Assembly: GCA_009391845.1 (NCBI GenBank)
Contig: QWJG01000005.1
Span: forward strand, 1 to 57,237
DNA length: 57,237 nucleotides
Direction: 5' to 3'
Source of the DNA: Chloroflexota bacterium
GTDB lineage: Bacteria > Chloroflexota > Dehalococcoidia > UBA2979
Part shown: in pieces, positions 8,444-16,399 of the stretch
Position numbering within the stretch: the stretch's first letter is position 1
Layout: each line of letters begins with the position of its first letter
Program-made: the position numbers and the translations under genes
The notes under the pieces: model-generated
Database searches by the model: none
Told to the model about the DNA's origin: nothing
What the model saw: only the letters and a program-made list of their open reading frames with translations

Positions 8444-8474
8444 GAGAGCGGACCTCACGGTCCGCTCTCGCTTT
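8444..8474 (+). terminator. Intrinsic terminator between convergent genes
   Basis: A perfect 11-bp stem, GAGAGCGGACC (8444-8454) with GGTCCGCTCTC (8459-8469), closes a TCAC loop and is followed by GCTTT. It lies 80 nt after the aquaporin stop and just before the stop of the opposing gene, so it may act in both directions. Confidence 0.7.
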
Positions 8475-8499
8475 AACCGTTGTGGCTGGGCCCGTGGCG

Positions 8500-8943
8500 T
8501 TATCCGGCGGCGCGAGTGGCGGCCTCGGCCGCATCGACTTGCAGGTGCGGGACGTGCGCCTGCAACGCATCGAGGAACGCGCCGCGGTCATCCGGCGTCA
8601 GTAGCAGTTGGCGGCCGTACGCCAGGCGTACCTGCACCACCGGACCGCGGTCCAGCGTCCGAATCGGCCGCGCCGCGAGCACATCCCCGAGGCCGAACCG
8701 CCGTCGCCATGGGCCATGCACGATCCACAGCGACTCGTCGCTGAGTTCGTAGCGCGACCCAAGCACGCACCACGAGTGGATGAACGACACCGCCATCAGC
8801 AACGAGGCGATCGCCGCGGCAGATTCTGTCGTCGTGTCGCCGTACGTGACGAGGATGCCGAACAGCAAGAATTCGACCGCTGGCGCGACGACTGCCGCGA
8901 CGCGAGTGGGGGTGGAGTGGCGCAGTTCGAAATCAGCGCGCAT
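8500..8943 (-). CDS. Hypothetical membrane protein with PH-like (bPH) domain
   Basis: 147 residues from ATG 8943 (GTG 9018 is an alternative but adds an Arg-rich, unconvincing tail). Two hydrophobic segments at about residues 14-33 and 40-58 precede a soluble part reading YELSDESLWIVHGPWRR and then FGLGDVLAARPI. That is the pattern of bacterial PH-like domains in small membrane proteins, where a beta-sandwich follows two helices. Function unknown. It lies downstream of dut on the same strand. Confidence 0.6.
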   Translation of the reverse strand: MRADFELRHSTPTRVAAVVAPAVEFLLFGILVTYGDTTTESAAAIASLLMAVSFIHSWCVLGSRYELSDESLWIVHGPWRRRFGLGDVLAARPIRTLDRGPVVQVRLAYGRQLLLTPDDRGAFLDALQAHVPHLQVDAAEAATRAAG

Positions 8944-9046
8944 GCCTGATCGTCGACGAAAGCGGACTCGACGGTAGTGCGAATCAGGGGAGATCCGGAT
9001 GCCCCAGGCGTCGGCCACCTGCCGAAGGGGCGGAGTCGCGGTTTCG

Positions 9047-9487
9047 CTAACGAATGCCGGTTGAGCCGTGCCCGCCGGCGCCGCGCGCCGTGTCCTCCAG
9101 CGTGTCGACCTCCATCCAGTCGGCTTCGGCGAGCTGGCTGACGATCAACTGTCCGATGCGGTCGCCGTCATGCACCGCGAAGCTGCCGAGGTCGGGCAAG
9201 CAGTAGAGGGTGACGTGGATTTCGCCTCGATAGTCGGCATCGAGGGTGCCGACCATACCGATGACGCCTCGCGAAAAGAGGCCAGACCGGGGTCGGACCT
9301 GGACGTCAGTGCCGGGTGGGGCGGCGATCGCGATGCCGGTCGGTACGCGGGTGGGCATGGTGCCGAGGAGGAGCGGACCGTCCTCGATACAGGCGTGCAG
9401 GTCGTAGCCGCTGGCGAGTTCGGTCTGGCGTTCAGGGAGGCGCGCATTCGGGCGTAGGCGACGCCAGCGCAGTTCGATCGTGGGCAC
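9047..9487 (-). CDS. dut: dUTP diphosphatase (dUTPase)
   Basis: 146 residues, the usual length for trimeric dUTPase, which hydrolyses dUTP to dUMP and pyrophosphate. All five motifs are present in order: ASGYDLHA, RPRSGL (motif II), GTLDADYRGEI with the catalytic Asp, RIGQLIV, and the C-terminal P-loop-like RGAGGHGSTG that closes over the nucleotide. The start is GTG 9487. A terminator separates it from the upstream ferredoxin operon, so it is probably transcribed on its own or by read-through. Confidence 0.95.
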   Translation of the reverse strand: MPTIELRWRRLRPNARLPERQTELASGYDLHACIEDGPLLLGTMPTRVPTGIAIAAPPGTDVQVRPRSGLFSRGVIGMVGTLDADYRGEIHVTLYCLPDLGSFAVHDGDRIGQLIVSQLAEADWMEVDTLEDTARGAGGHGSTGIR

Positions 9488-9499
9488 GGGGTGTCCGTT

Positions 9500-9534
9500 C
9501 CGAGAGACAGAACGGCCCCGCCAGGCGAGGCCGT
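9500..9534 (-). terminator. Intrinsic terminator of the sucCD-ferredoxin operon
   Basis: On the minus strand, ACGGCCTCGC and GCGGGGCCGT (9512-9534) form a 10-bp stem with one G-T pair around a CTG triloop, followed by TTCTGTCTC. It lies 50 nt beyond the stop of the four-cluster ferredoxin gene and 25 nt before dut. Confidence 0.6.
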
Positions 9535-9584
9535 ATGAAGCTGGCTGACGGGGCGAGCGCTACGTGTTCGCCCTCGTCGCTTCG

Positions 9585-10091
9585 CTACGCGTTTGCCCGG
9601 GCCTTCTGGAGCCCCTTCCCCTTCTTCGGGGTGAGGATCTCCATCGGGTAGATGGCCTTCTTCAACAACTCGCGCGGCGGGTCGATGTAGATCGCGTTCC
9701 AGCCGCAGGCCTGCTCGCAGAGCCGGCAACCGACGCACTTCTTCTCGTCGACCGTGGCCATGCCATAGAAGTCGAATGAGTTGGGCGCGTCCGAGAGTGA
9801 CAGCGCGTCGAACGGGCAGATGTTGATGCAGAGTTCGCAGCCGGAGCCGATGCAGTTCTGCTCGGCAACCTTCGCCAGCGGCAGTTCCCGGCGCGGGAAC
9901 GTGCGAGCGATGTCGCCGACCTCGTCGAGGATCGCTTCCGGCGGGCAGACCGCGCCGCAGGCGCCGCAGTCGATGCACAACTCCGCGTCGATGACGTGGA
10001 GTTCGTTACGGATTCCAGTGATCGCCTCCACCGGGCACTTCTTCGTGCAGGCGGTACAGCCGATGCAGGTCTCAACAATGCTGTAGGCCAC
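9585..10091 (-). CDS. Ferredoxin-type protein with four [4Fe-4S] motifs
   Basis: 168 residues from GTG 10091, which has AAAGG 8 nt upstream. There are four cysteine groups: 9/12/15/19, 39/42/45/49, 80/85/88/92 and 119/122/125/129. The first two are standard CxxCxxCxxxCP. The third is CxxxxCxxCxxxCP with two extra residues, and the fourth ends in CG rather than CP. Duplicated 2x[4Fe-4S] domains of this kind serve as soluble electron carriers or as subunits of oxidoreductases. It sits downstream of sucCD and a small ferredoxin, so it may carry electrons for a 2-oxoacid:ferredoxin oxidoreductase encoded elsewhere. Confidence 0.85.
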   Translation of the reverse strand: MAYSIVETCIGCTACTKKCPVEAITGIRNELHVIDAELCIDCGACGAVCPPEAILDEVGDIARTFPRRELPLAKVAEQNCIGSGCELCINICPFDALSLSDAPNSFDFYGMATVDEKKCVGCRLCEQACGWNAIYIDPPRELLKKAIYPMEILTPKKGKGLQKARANA

Positions 10092-10196
10092 GGAGAAAGC
10101 CTTTCGTGGTGCAGTTCCGCCCAAACGTACCATCGGGCGAAATCACCGGCAATAAAGGATCAGTCTCGCTATCAGTCTCCCGGCAACGACCGACCG

Positions 10197-10421
10197 CTAC
10201 TGCCGGTACAGCTTGACGACGTCAATCTGGCCCGGCTGGGTCGCGTCGATGCACAGATCGCAGAGCGTGCACTCATCCAGGTTGCCCTCGACGGTGCGGA
10301 CGCGGCCCGCGTCGTCGAGTTCGAAGATGTCGACGGGGCAGACCTCGACGAGCTGCTTGCAGACCGCCGGGTCCTCCTGGACCGAGTCGGCGATGTCGAC
10401 GCGGATGAACATCGCGGCCAT
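10197..10421 (-). CDS. FixX/ETF-QO-like small ferredoxin
   Basis: 74 residues with five cysteines at 21, 28, 51, 54 and 57. Cys28 is in CPVDIFEL and the last three form CTLCDLC, followed by IDATQPGQI. This arrangement (one remote CP plus CxxCxxC) matches the single [4Fe-4S] domain of FixX and of ETF-ubiquinone oxidoreductase better than bacterial 2x[4Fe-4S] ferredoxin. ATG 10421 lies 2 nt after the sucD stop, so it is clearly co-translated with sucCD. The partner enzyme is not in the window. Confidence 0.75.
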   Translation of the reverse strand: MAAMFIRVDIADSVQEDPAVCKQLVEVCPVDIFELDDAGRVRTVEGNLDECTLCDLCIDATQPGQIDVVKLYRQ

Positions 10422-10423
10422 CG

Positions 10424-11323
10424 TTAGCCCCCGATCCGTTCTTTGAGCAGGCGCGGGATGTCTTCGATGCGGTCGGCGACGGAGATGCCGATCGCTTCGA
10501 GGTTGGCGATCTTCTCGGCGGTGGTGTCGGCCTTGCCCTCGACGATGGTGCCGGCGTGGCCGAAGCGCATGCCGGGCATCTCGTCCATGAAGCGACCGGC
10601 CATAAAGGCGACGACCGGGAGCTTGCTGCCGCTCTCCTTCATGTAGTCGGCCAGTTCGTACTCGGCGCGACCGCCGGGCTCGCTGTAGATCGCGATGCCC
10701 TTCGTCTGCTCGTCGGCGTCGAAGAGCGGCATCAGCTCCGCGTAGGTGGAGCCGATGATGGCGTCGCCGCCGATTGAGACGGCGGTGCTGACGCCGAGAC
10801 CGGCGACGGAGAGTGAGTTGGCGATCTCGACGGTCATGCCGCCGGAGCGGGACATCACGCCGATCGACCCCGGAACGAACGCACGGCGGCACGAGTCGAC
10901 CGCGCCGCCCACGCCCCCGACCTTCGACTTGCCCGGCGAAATCACGCCGAGGCAGTTGGGGCCGATGATGCGGACGCCCTCTTGCTGGGCGTATTCGACG
11001 AACTGCGCGACCTGCTTGCGCGGGATGCGCTCGGTGACCACGACGATCAGTTTGATGCCGGCCTCGATCGCCTCGTTGACGGCGTCCGCCGCGAACGCCG
11101 GCGGTACCGACACCACCGAGGCGTCGACGCGCTCACGCTCGGTGAAGGCGCGGACGGTGTCCTCGACGGGCACGCCGTGCACGTCGCGGCCCTTGCGCCC
11201 GGGGGTGACGCCCCCGAGGAGCTTGGAGCCGTAGTCCAGCACCTCGCGCGCCATGGTGACGGCCTCGCGGCCGGTGATGCCCTGAATGATGAAGGTCGTG
11301 TTCTCGTCGACGAGGATCGACAT
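10424..11323 (-). CDS. sucD: Succinate-CoA ligase (or related acyl-CoA ligase), alpha subunit
   Basis: 299 residues from ATG 11323, the usual SucD length. An N-terminal CoA-binding Rossmann domain includes FIIQGITGREA and GGVTPGRKG. The middle has GVRIIGPNCLGVISP, and the C-terminal flavodoxin-like domain carries the phosphohistidine His256 in RFGHAGTIVEG. With SucC it interconverts succinyl-CoA, ADP/GDP and phosphate with succinate, ATP/GTP and CoA in the TCA cycle. sucC ends 2 nt before this start. A malate- or citrate-CoA ligase role cannot be excluded from sequence. Confidence 0.92.
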   Translation of the reverse strand: MSILVDENTTFIIQGITGREAVTMAREVLDYGSKLLGGVTPGRKGRDVHGVPVEDTVRAFTERERVDASVVSVPPAFAADAVNEAIEAGIKLIVVVTERIPRKQVAQFVEYAQQEGVRIIGPNCLGVISPGKSKVGGVGGAVDSCRRAFVPGSIGVMSRSGGMTVEIANSLSVAGLGVSTAVSIGGDAIIGSTYAELMPLFDADEQTKGIAIYSEPGGRAEYELADYMKESGSKLPVVAFMAGRFMDEMPGMRFGHAGTIVEGKADTTAEKIANLEAIGISVADRIEDIPRLLKERIGG

Positions 11324-11325
11324 CG

Positions 11326-12528
11326 CTAGGCCTCCATCTTCGCGACCGCGCGACCGGCGGCCTCGTGCATCGACACCGTGCGATCGACGTATTCGACGCC
11401 GTACTTCTCGAGGAGTGCGAAGCCCTCTTCCTCCCACGAACCGGGGATGCGGAAGATGGCGATCTTGTCGGCCGGGTCGAACCCCGCCTCGATGCAGCCC
11501 TTGATCACGCCGCGCGCGACGATGTCGACGCGCGTGTTGGAGACGACGTTCATCATCACGGCGATCTTGTCGACCTTGGGCTGCTCGCAGATGAGCTTCG
11601 TGAGGGCGGCGGCCTTCGAGACGGAGGGGTTCCCGCCGATCTCGCAGTAGTTGGCAGGCTTGCCGCCAGCGGCACGGACCGCGTCGAAGAGGGTGAGCGA
11701 ACCACCACCGGCACCAATGATCAGGCCGAGGTTGCCGTCGAACTCGGTGAGGTTGCCGGCAACCCCTCGAGGGTCGGCGCCATCCACGATCGCGGCGTCG
11801 ATCTCGAACTGGGTCGGGGGACGGGCCTGGCGGCTGTCCTCGTCCGGGACGCCGATTTCGCGGAGCAGCGCGCGGTGGCTGTTGCGCGCCTCCGACTCCA
11901 TGTCGAGGTGGCAGTCGAGGGCGATGATCGAACCGTCCTCGAGCTTGCCGATCGGGTTGATCTCGGCGAGCGTCATGTCGAGTTCGAGGAACAGCCGCGC
12001 GAGCCCGGCGACGATCCTCGAGAGTTGGTTCAGCTCGCTGCCAGTAACGCCGACCGAGGCGACAGCCACCTTGGCGATGTAGTCGGAGAAGGGGCGGCTG
12101 GCGGAGAAGTGCGTGCGCGAGAGGTGCTCTGGGTACTGCTCCGCGACCTCCTCGATGTCGATGCCGCCCATGTCGCTGAAGATGATGACCGGGCGCTTGG
12201 CGCGACCGTCGTAGGTGACTGCAGCGAAGAACTCCTGCTTCACGTTGCGCTTTTCCTCGATGAGGACGCCGACGGGCTGGAGGTTGTTGATCGTCAGTTC
12301 GAGGATGTTCGCGGCATGGCCACGCGCCTCCTCGGGTGTGTCGGCGAACTTCACGCCGCCCGCCTTCATGCGGCCGCCGCTGAGGACCTGCGATTTGATC
12401 ACGACCGACCCGCCGATCTCGGCGGTCGCGGTCGCGGCCTCGTCGGCGGTGGTGACGAACCTGCGCTTCGGGAGCGCGACGCCATACCCCGCTAGGACCT
12501 GTTTCGCTTCGTACTCGTAGAACCGCAC
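11326..12528 (-). CDS. sucC: Succinate-CoA ligase (or related acyl-CoA ligase), beta subunit
   Basis: 400 residues. GTG 12528 is fixed by a perfect AGGAGG 6 nt upstream and by the canonical start RFYEYEAKQVLAGYGV. The ATP-grasp domain covers roughly residues 1-235 (VVIKSQVLSGGRMKAGGV binds nucleotide; LAEINPIG and LDCHLDME bind Mg). The C-terminal domain contains GAGGGSLTLFDAV and CEIGGNPS. Some stretches, such as FFAAVTYDGRAKRPVIIFSD, differ from classical SucC, so a sister ligase is possible. It is first in the operon sucC-sucD-ferredoxin-ferredoxin. Confidence 0.9.
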   Translation of the reverse strand: MRFYEYEAKQVLAGYGVALPKRRFVTTADEAATATAEIGGSVVIKSQVLSGGRMKAGGVKFADTPEEARGHAANILELTINNLQPVGVLIEEKRNVKQEFFAAVTYDGRAKRPVIIFSDMGGIDIEEVAEQYPEHLSRTHFSASRPFSDYIAKVAVASVGVTGSELNQLSRIVAGLARLFLELDMTLAEINPIGKLEDGSIIALDCHLDMESEARNSHRALLREIGVPDEDSRQARPPTQFEIDAAIVDGADPRGVAGNLTEFDGNLGLIIGAGGGSLTLFDAVRAAGGKPANYCEIGGNPSVSKAAALTKLICEQPKVDKIAVMMNVVSNTRVDIVARGVIKGCIEAGFDPADKIAIFRIPGSWEEEGFALLEKYGVEYVDRTVSMHEAAGRAVAKMEA

Positions 12529-12683
12529 GCGCGTCCTCCTGCCCGGGAGCGCTACTCCCAGAGTCGCCGTTCCGGCGGGCAATATGCCATGCGGAGAGGT
12601 TACGAGGGATCTGCGGGTCGCGTTGAATGCCCGCCGGTCCGGGTCCAGACTTGTTCCCACCTTTCTCAAGGCATGGAGGCGAG

Positions 12684-13757
12684 ATGCGCCGTTACCTGTT
12701 TGGTCTTCTCGCGTTCGCGTTCGCTGGTCTCCTGCTCGCCTGTGGATCGGACGACGGCGGTGACGGGGGCGGCAACAACCACGATGGCCCGTCCGGCGGC
12801 GGTCAGTCCTCGGATTCGAACGATCGAGGCAACGGCAAGTTTCGCTTCCTCGCCCTGAACTTCGGCGGCATCGACGACGTGGAGCCCGACGGCGGCGATC
12901 CGGAACCCGTCATCGTGTTCACCGACTACGGGCTGTCATTCGGCGAAACGCCGTTCCCCGTGAAACTGATCGATGACGACATCTGGTTCTCACGCGGACC
13001 CGGTCAACTCACCTCGGTCGACCTCGACTCGGGCGATGCCACGGAGCTGACGTTCGCCTCCACGCAGCAGGTCACGGACTACTACCTCGTCGGGGACCTC
13101 ATCTGGGTCGAGGTTGGGTTCGCCTACGCCGACGCCGTGCTGCTGGGGATCGACCGCGCGTCCGGCGAAACGAAATTCACCCTGACGCCGCCCGAGGGCG
13201 TGCGGTACGCCGACTTCTCGGTGGGCGCGACCGGTCTCTGGGTGATCGGCGGCGATCCCGAGACCGTCGCCGCGGTCTCCCACGTTGATCCCGCGACCGG
13301 CAGCGTCCTCGGGATCCACGATGTCGGCCTCGTCGTGAAAGAGGTGCTGGCGGCTTCCAACAGCGTCTGGGCCGGCGGCACCGAGTACGCCTTCGAGGGC
13401 GGCTCGGGCTCCTCCGTGGTCCGCCTCGATCCAACCACTGGCGAGGTGCTCGCAACCATCGAGGTCGGTGACTACCTCGGCGGGCTCCTGGAGCATCGCG
13501 GGTGGATCTGGGCGGTCGACACGTTCGGCGAGGATGGCGAGGGCGCGCAGCTCTACCGAATCGACCCGGCCACGAACACGGTGGCCAGCAAGACCTCGGT
13601 TGGAAAGGGAACCACCGGCTCCGTCACCTTGATTGCCGCGGGAGACCACGTCCTCGCCCAGAACTCAGAGGACGACATCCTCTACGCCATCGATGCGAGG
13701 ACCGGCGAGGGGGACTTTTTCGTCACCGGTCCCGGCCTCGCGCTCGGCGTCCGGTAG
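12684..13757 (+). CDS. Lipoprotein with beta-propeller (PQQ/YVTN-like) repeats
   Basis: 357 residues. ATG 12684 has GGAGG 4 nt upstream. The signal peptide ends with LLLAC, then a Gly/Asp/Asn-rich linker of about 30 residues. The rest is repetitive: DLDSGDATELTF, DRASGETKFTL, DPATGSVLGI, DPTTGEVLATI, DPATNTVASK and DARTGEGDFF recur about every 45 residues, the D-x-x-T/S-G signature of PQQ-like or YVTN propellers. It is probably a surface-anchored six-bladed propeller; ligand unknown. Confidence 0.8.
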   Translation: MRRYLFGLLAFAFAGLLLACGSDDGGDGGGNNHDGPSGGGQSSDSNDRGNGKFRFLALNFGGIDDVEPDGGDPEPVIVFTDYGLSFGETPFPVKLIDDDIWFSRGPGQLTSVDLDSGDATELTFASTQQVTDYYLVGDLIWVEVGFAYADAVLLGIDRASGETKFTLTPPEGVRYADFSVGATGLWVIGGDPETVAAVSHVDPATGSVLGIHDVGLVVKEVLAASNSVWAGGTEYAFEGGSGSSVVRLDPTTGEVLATIEVGDYLGGLLEHRGWIWAVDTFGEDGEGAQLYRIDPATNTVASKTSVGKGTTGSVTLIAAGDHVLAQNSEDDILYAIDARTGEGDFFVTGPGLALGVR

Positions 13758-13765
13758 CACCGCGC

Positions 13766-14611
13766 GTGGTGCGCGGCCTGGACGCGATCGTGACCCGCGC
13801 TAGCGATCCAGCCGTCTGGGCTGACGGCGAAAAGATCCCGTGGAATGACCCGGCGTTCAGCGAGCGCATGCTCGCTGAACACCTCTCCCAGGCCCACGAT
13901 GCCGCGAGCCGGCGCAGCGAGACCATCGAGGCGCAGGTCGCCTGGATTGCGGCTGAACTGCCGGACGAGGGCGCGCGCATCCTCGATCTCGGCTGCGGCC
14001 CCGGGCTCTACGCGAATCGGCTCGCTCGCCTGGACTACCGCGTGCGCGGGATCGACTTCTCCCCTGCCTCCATACGCCATGCCCGGTCCGAGGCGGAGCG
14101 CGCCGGCCTCGAGGTGTCGTATGAGCTGGGCGACGTGCGCGAGACGCCCTTCGGGCAGCACATGGACCTCGTCACCTTCCTCTACGGGGAGCTGAACGTA
14201 TTCCGCCGCGCCGAGGTGCGGGTGCTCCTGGAGCGCGCGCACGCAGCGCTGACGCCGGGTGGCCTGCTACTGATCGAGCCACACACCTTCGAGGCCGTGC
14301 GCCGGATCGGCGCAGCGGCACCGCGCTGGTCCACGCACCAGTCCGGCCTCTGGTCGGATCGTCCGCACCTGGTGCTTGAGGAAGCGGGCTGGGATCAGGC
14401 CGCTTCGATCGCCAGGCATCGCTGGTTCATCGTCGACGCCGCCACCGGCCACGTCTCCCCTCATGGGGACGCGATGCAGGCCTACAGCGACGCGGAGTAC
14501 CGCGCACTCCTCGGCGCCGCCGGTTTTGGCGAAGTGGCGTTGCGCGCGGACTGGCCCTCGGCCGCGGCACACGAGGGTGATCTGGTCGCTTACACCGCCC
14601 GCGCGAGCTAG
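13766..14611 (+). CDS. Class I SAM-dependent methyltransferase
   Basis: 281 residues from GTG 13766; GTG 13769 and 13790 are equally possible because none has a clear Shine-Dalgarno. Motif I is ILDLGCGPGLYANRLA, the acidic end of strand 2 is VRGIDFSP, and TPGGLLLIEPHTFE is the motif III region. The substrate is not recognisable. It follows the propeller lipoprotein by 8 nt and its stop overlaps the stop of the opposing HAD gene. Confidence 0.8.
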   Translation: MVRGLDAIVTRASDPAVWADGEKIPWNDPAFSERMLAEHLSQAHDAASRRSETIEAQVAWIAAELPDEGARILDLGCGPGLYANRLARLDYRVRGIDFSPASIRHARSEAERAGLEVSYELGDVRETPFGQHMDLVTFLYGELNVFRRAEVRVLLERAHAALTPGGLLLIEPHTFEAVRRIGAAAPRWSTHQSGLWSDRPHLVLEEAGWDQAASIARHRWFIVDAATGHVSPHGDAMQAYSDAEYRALLGAAGFGEVALRADWPSAAAHEGDLVAYTARAS

Positions 14612-15207
14612 TTCGCGCGCAGCCGATGCTCGAAGGTGCGGTGCACCCAATCGTGGAAGGCGTGCCAGTCGGCATGAATCCGTGGCCCGTTGTTCTCGGC
14701 GGGGCCGCTGGGCCGAAGGTCGTTCCAAGGGGCGGCGAGCAACGCGAGGACGGTCTCGGTCTCGTGCATCAGGTCCGCGGTGTGGGCCAGCATGTCGTCC
14801 AGGTGCAGGTCGAGCTGTAGCTTGCGACAGGCCGCGACCTTCGACTCATACGAGGTGGTGGCGACGCCGTTGACCTCGAGTTCATGGTGCTGCAGCCAGC
14901 GCTCCACCGGCTCCGCCTGCTCGGGCGTCCGCGCGGTCACGATGTAGAGGTCGGCGTCGCGTCCAAGGGTGCGCATCGTCGCCTCGGCGCCGGGCACGAA
15001 CTCAAGACGCTGGAAAAACCGCGGATCCTTGATCATCGCCGCGAACCGCTTCGCGCCGATCCGCTCCCGTCCCGGCGGCCAGCGCATCTCCTCCGGCTCG
15101 AGTTCGATGCCCTCCAAGTCTCGCAGGTACCGCGCCGCGGCACCGATCGAATCGGCGAGTGTGCCGTCGAAATCAATACCGATGCGCAGCCGTGCGGGCT
15201 CGGACAT
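14608..15207 (-). CDS. HAD-superfamily 5'-nucleotidase-like phosphatase
   Basis: 199 residues. HAD motif I is IGIDFDGTLAD with both catalytic Asps, motif II is YIVTAR, a Lys lies in TTSYESKVAAC, and motif IV is DLHLDDMLAHTADL. The overall pattern fits the 5' deoxyribonucleotidase (NT5C) branch, which dephosphorylates nucleoside monophosphates. The start lies 11 nt after the malyl-CoA lyase stop, so the two are probably co-transcribed. Confidence 0.8.
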   Translation of the reverse strand: MSEPARLRIGIDFDGTLADSIGAAARYLRDLEGIELEPEEMRWPPGRERIGAKRFAAMIKDPRFFQRLEFVPGAEATMRTLGRDADLYIVTARTPEQAEPVERWLQHHELEVNGVATTSYESKVAACRKLQLDLHLDDMLAHTADLMHETETVLALLAAPWNDLRPSGPAENNGPRIHADWHAFHDWVHRTFEHRLRAN

Positions 15208-15218
15208 GGTGGGGACGG

Positions 15219-16274
15219 CTACTCGATTCCGTATTGGGAGGCCAGCTCCGGGTCGCGTTGGGCGATCATCCGCGCGTAGTTGACCATCACCTGCGCCTGC
15301 TTCCAGGTCGCGTCGTCCTGCATCTTGCCGTCGACCATCGCGACGCCGGAGCCGTCCGGAATCGCCTCCAGGATCTTCATCGCCATCTTCACCTCGTCCA
15401 CCGCGGGGCTGAAGACCTTGCGGGCGATCGCGATCTGACTGGGGTGCAGCGACCAGGCACCGACACAGCCAAGCAAGAACGCCGAGCGGAACTGGTCCTC
15501 GCAGCCCAGCGGATCGCTGATGTCGCCGAACGGACCGTAGTACGGCAGCGCGCCCGCGTTGACGCAGGCGTCGACCATCTTCGCCATCGTGTAATGCCAG
15601 AGGTCTTGCTGGACGCAGGCGCGCTCGGCGTCAGGGGCATCCGGATTTGGGTCGGCGCGAACGACATAACCAGGGTGGCCCCCGCCGACGCGGGTGGTCT
15701 TCATCCGCCGCGACGCGGCGAGGTCCGCGGGACCGAGGCTCATGCCTTGCAGCCGGGGACTCGCGATTGCGATCTCCTCGACCTGTGCGACGCCGCCGCC
15801 GGTCTCGAGGATCGCGTGGACCATGATTGGCTTGGCGACGTTGTGCCGTGCCTCGAGCTGTGCGAGCAGTCGATCGACGTAGGTGATGTCCTGCGGACCG
15901 AGCACCTTCGGAATCATGATGACGTCCAGGCGGTCGCCGATCTCGGCGACGAACTCCATGACGTCGTCGAGGAACCAGGGGCTGTCGAGGCTGTTGACCC
16001 GCGTCCAGCAGCCCGTGCTGCCGAAGTCGTTGTCCTTGACGACCTTGATGAAGCCGCGCCGAGCGTCGACCTTCTGGTCCATGGGCACGGCGTCCTCGAG
16101 GTTGCCCAGCAGGACGTCAACCTGCTTCAGCATGTCCGGGACCTTGTCCACCATCTTCGGGTTCGCGGCGTTCAGGAAGTGGATCATCCGGCCGGGCGTG
16201 ACCGGGATCTCGCGGAGCGGCTCCGGCGCACCGATCGCCAGCGGCTGGAAGAAATCTCGAGGGCTGCGGAGCAT
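15219..16274 (-). CDS. mcl: Malyl-CoA lyase family enzyme (Chloroflexus-type Mcl, HpcH/HpaI fold)
   Basis: 351 residues from ATG 16274, preceded by GGAG. It is close, from memory, to the Chloroflexus L-malyl-CoA/beta-methylmalyl-CoA/citramalyl-CoA lyase: [47 protein letters not shown] and [20 protein letters not shown] all match. Mg ligands should be Glu157 (AILETGG) and Asp184 (GPADL). The enzyme cleaves malyl-CoA to acetyl-CoA and glyoxylate and is central to the 3-hydroxypropionate bi-cycle. No other bi-cycle enzyme is in the window, so the actual pathway is open. Confidence 0.9.
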   Translation of the reverse strand: MLRSPRDFFQPLAIGAPEPLREIPVTPGRMIHFLNAANPKMVDKVPDMLKQVDVLLGNLEDAVPMDQKVDARRGFIKVVKDNDFGSTGCWTRVNSLDSPWFLDDVMEFVAEIGDRLDVIMIPKVLGPQDITYVDRLLAQLEARHNVAKPIMVHAILETGGGVAQVEEIAIASPRLQGMSLGPADLAASRRMKTTRVGGGHPGYVVRADPNPDAPDAERACVQQDLWHYTMAKMVDACVNAGALPYYGPFGDISDPLGCEDQFRSAFLLGCVGAWSLHPSQIAIARKVFSPAVDEVKMAMKILEAIPDGSGVAMVDGKMQDDATWKQAQVMVNYARMIAQRDPELASQYGIE

Positions 16275-16341
16275 GGCCTTCTCCTCTGGCGGGTGCGCCA
16301 CTGGCGTCCCGCGGACACGCCCCATCGCGGGACGTCCTTCG

Positions 16342-16371
16342 ACGCTAGCGAGCGCTGTCGGGCGGCGTCAA
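16342..16371 (-). promoter_or_regulatory. Putative promoter of mcl
   Basis: On the minus strand TTGACG (16371-16366) is followed after 18 nt by TAGCGT (16347-16342), about 68 nt upstream of the mcl start. This is a good match to a housekeeping sigma promoter. Confidence 0.5.
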
Positions 16372-16399
16372 CGGTCCTCGTCGGTCGTGGGTCGCTCGA

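Noticed and set aside
13757..13772. GCACC/GGTGC hairpin after the propeller lipoprotein
   Set aside because: Only a 5-bp stem, no T-tract, and it overlaps the likely start of the next gene.
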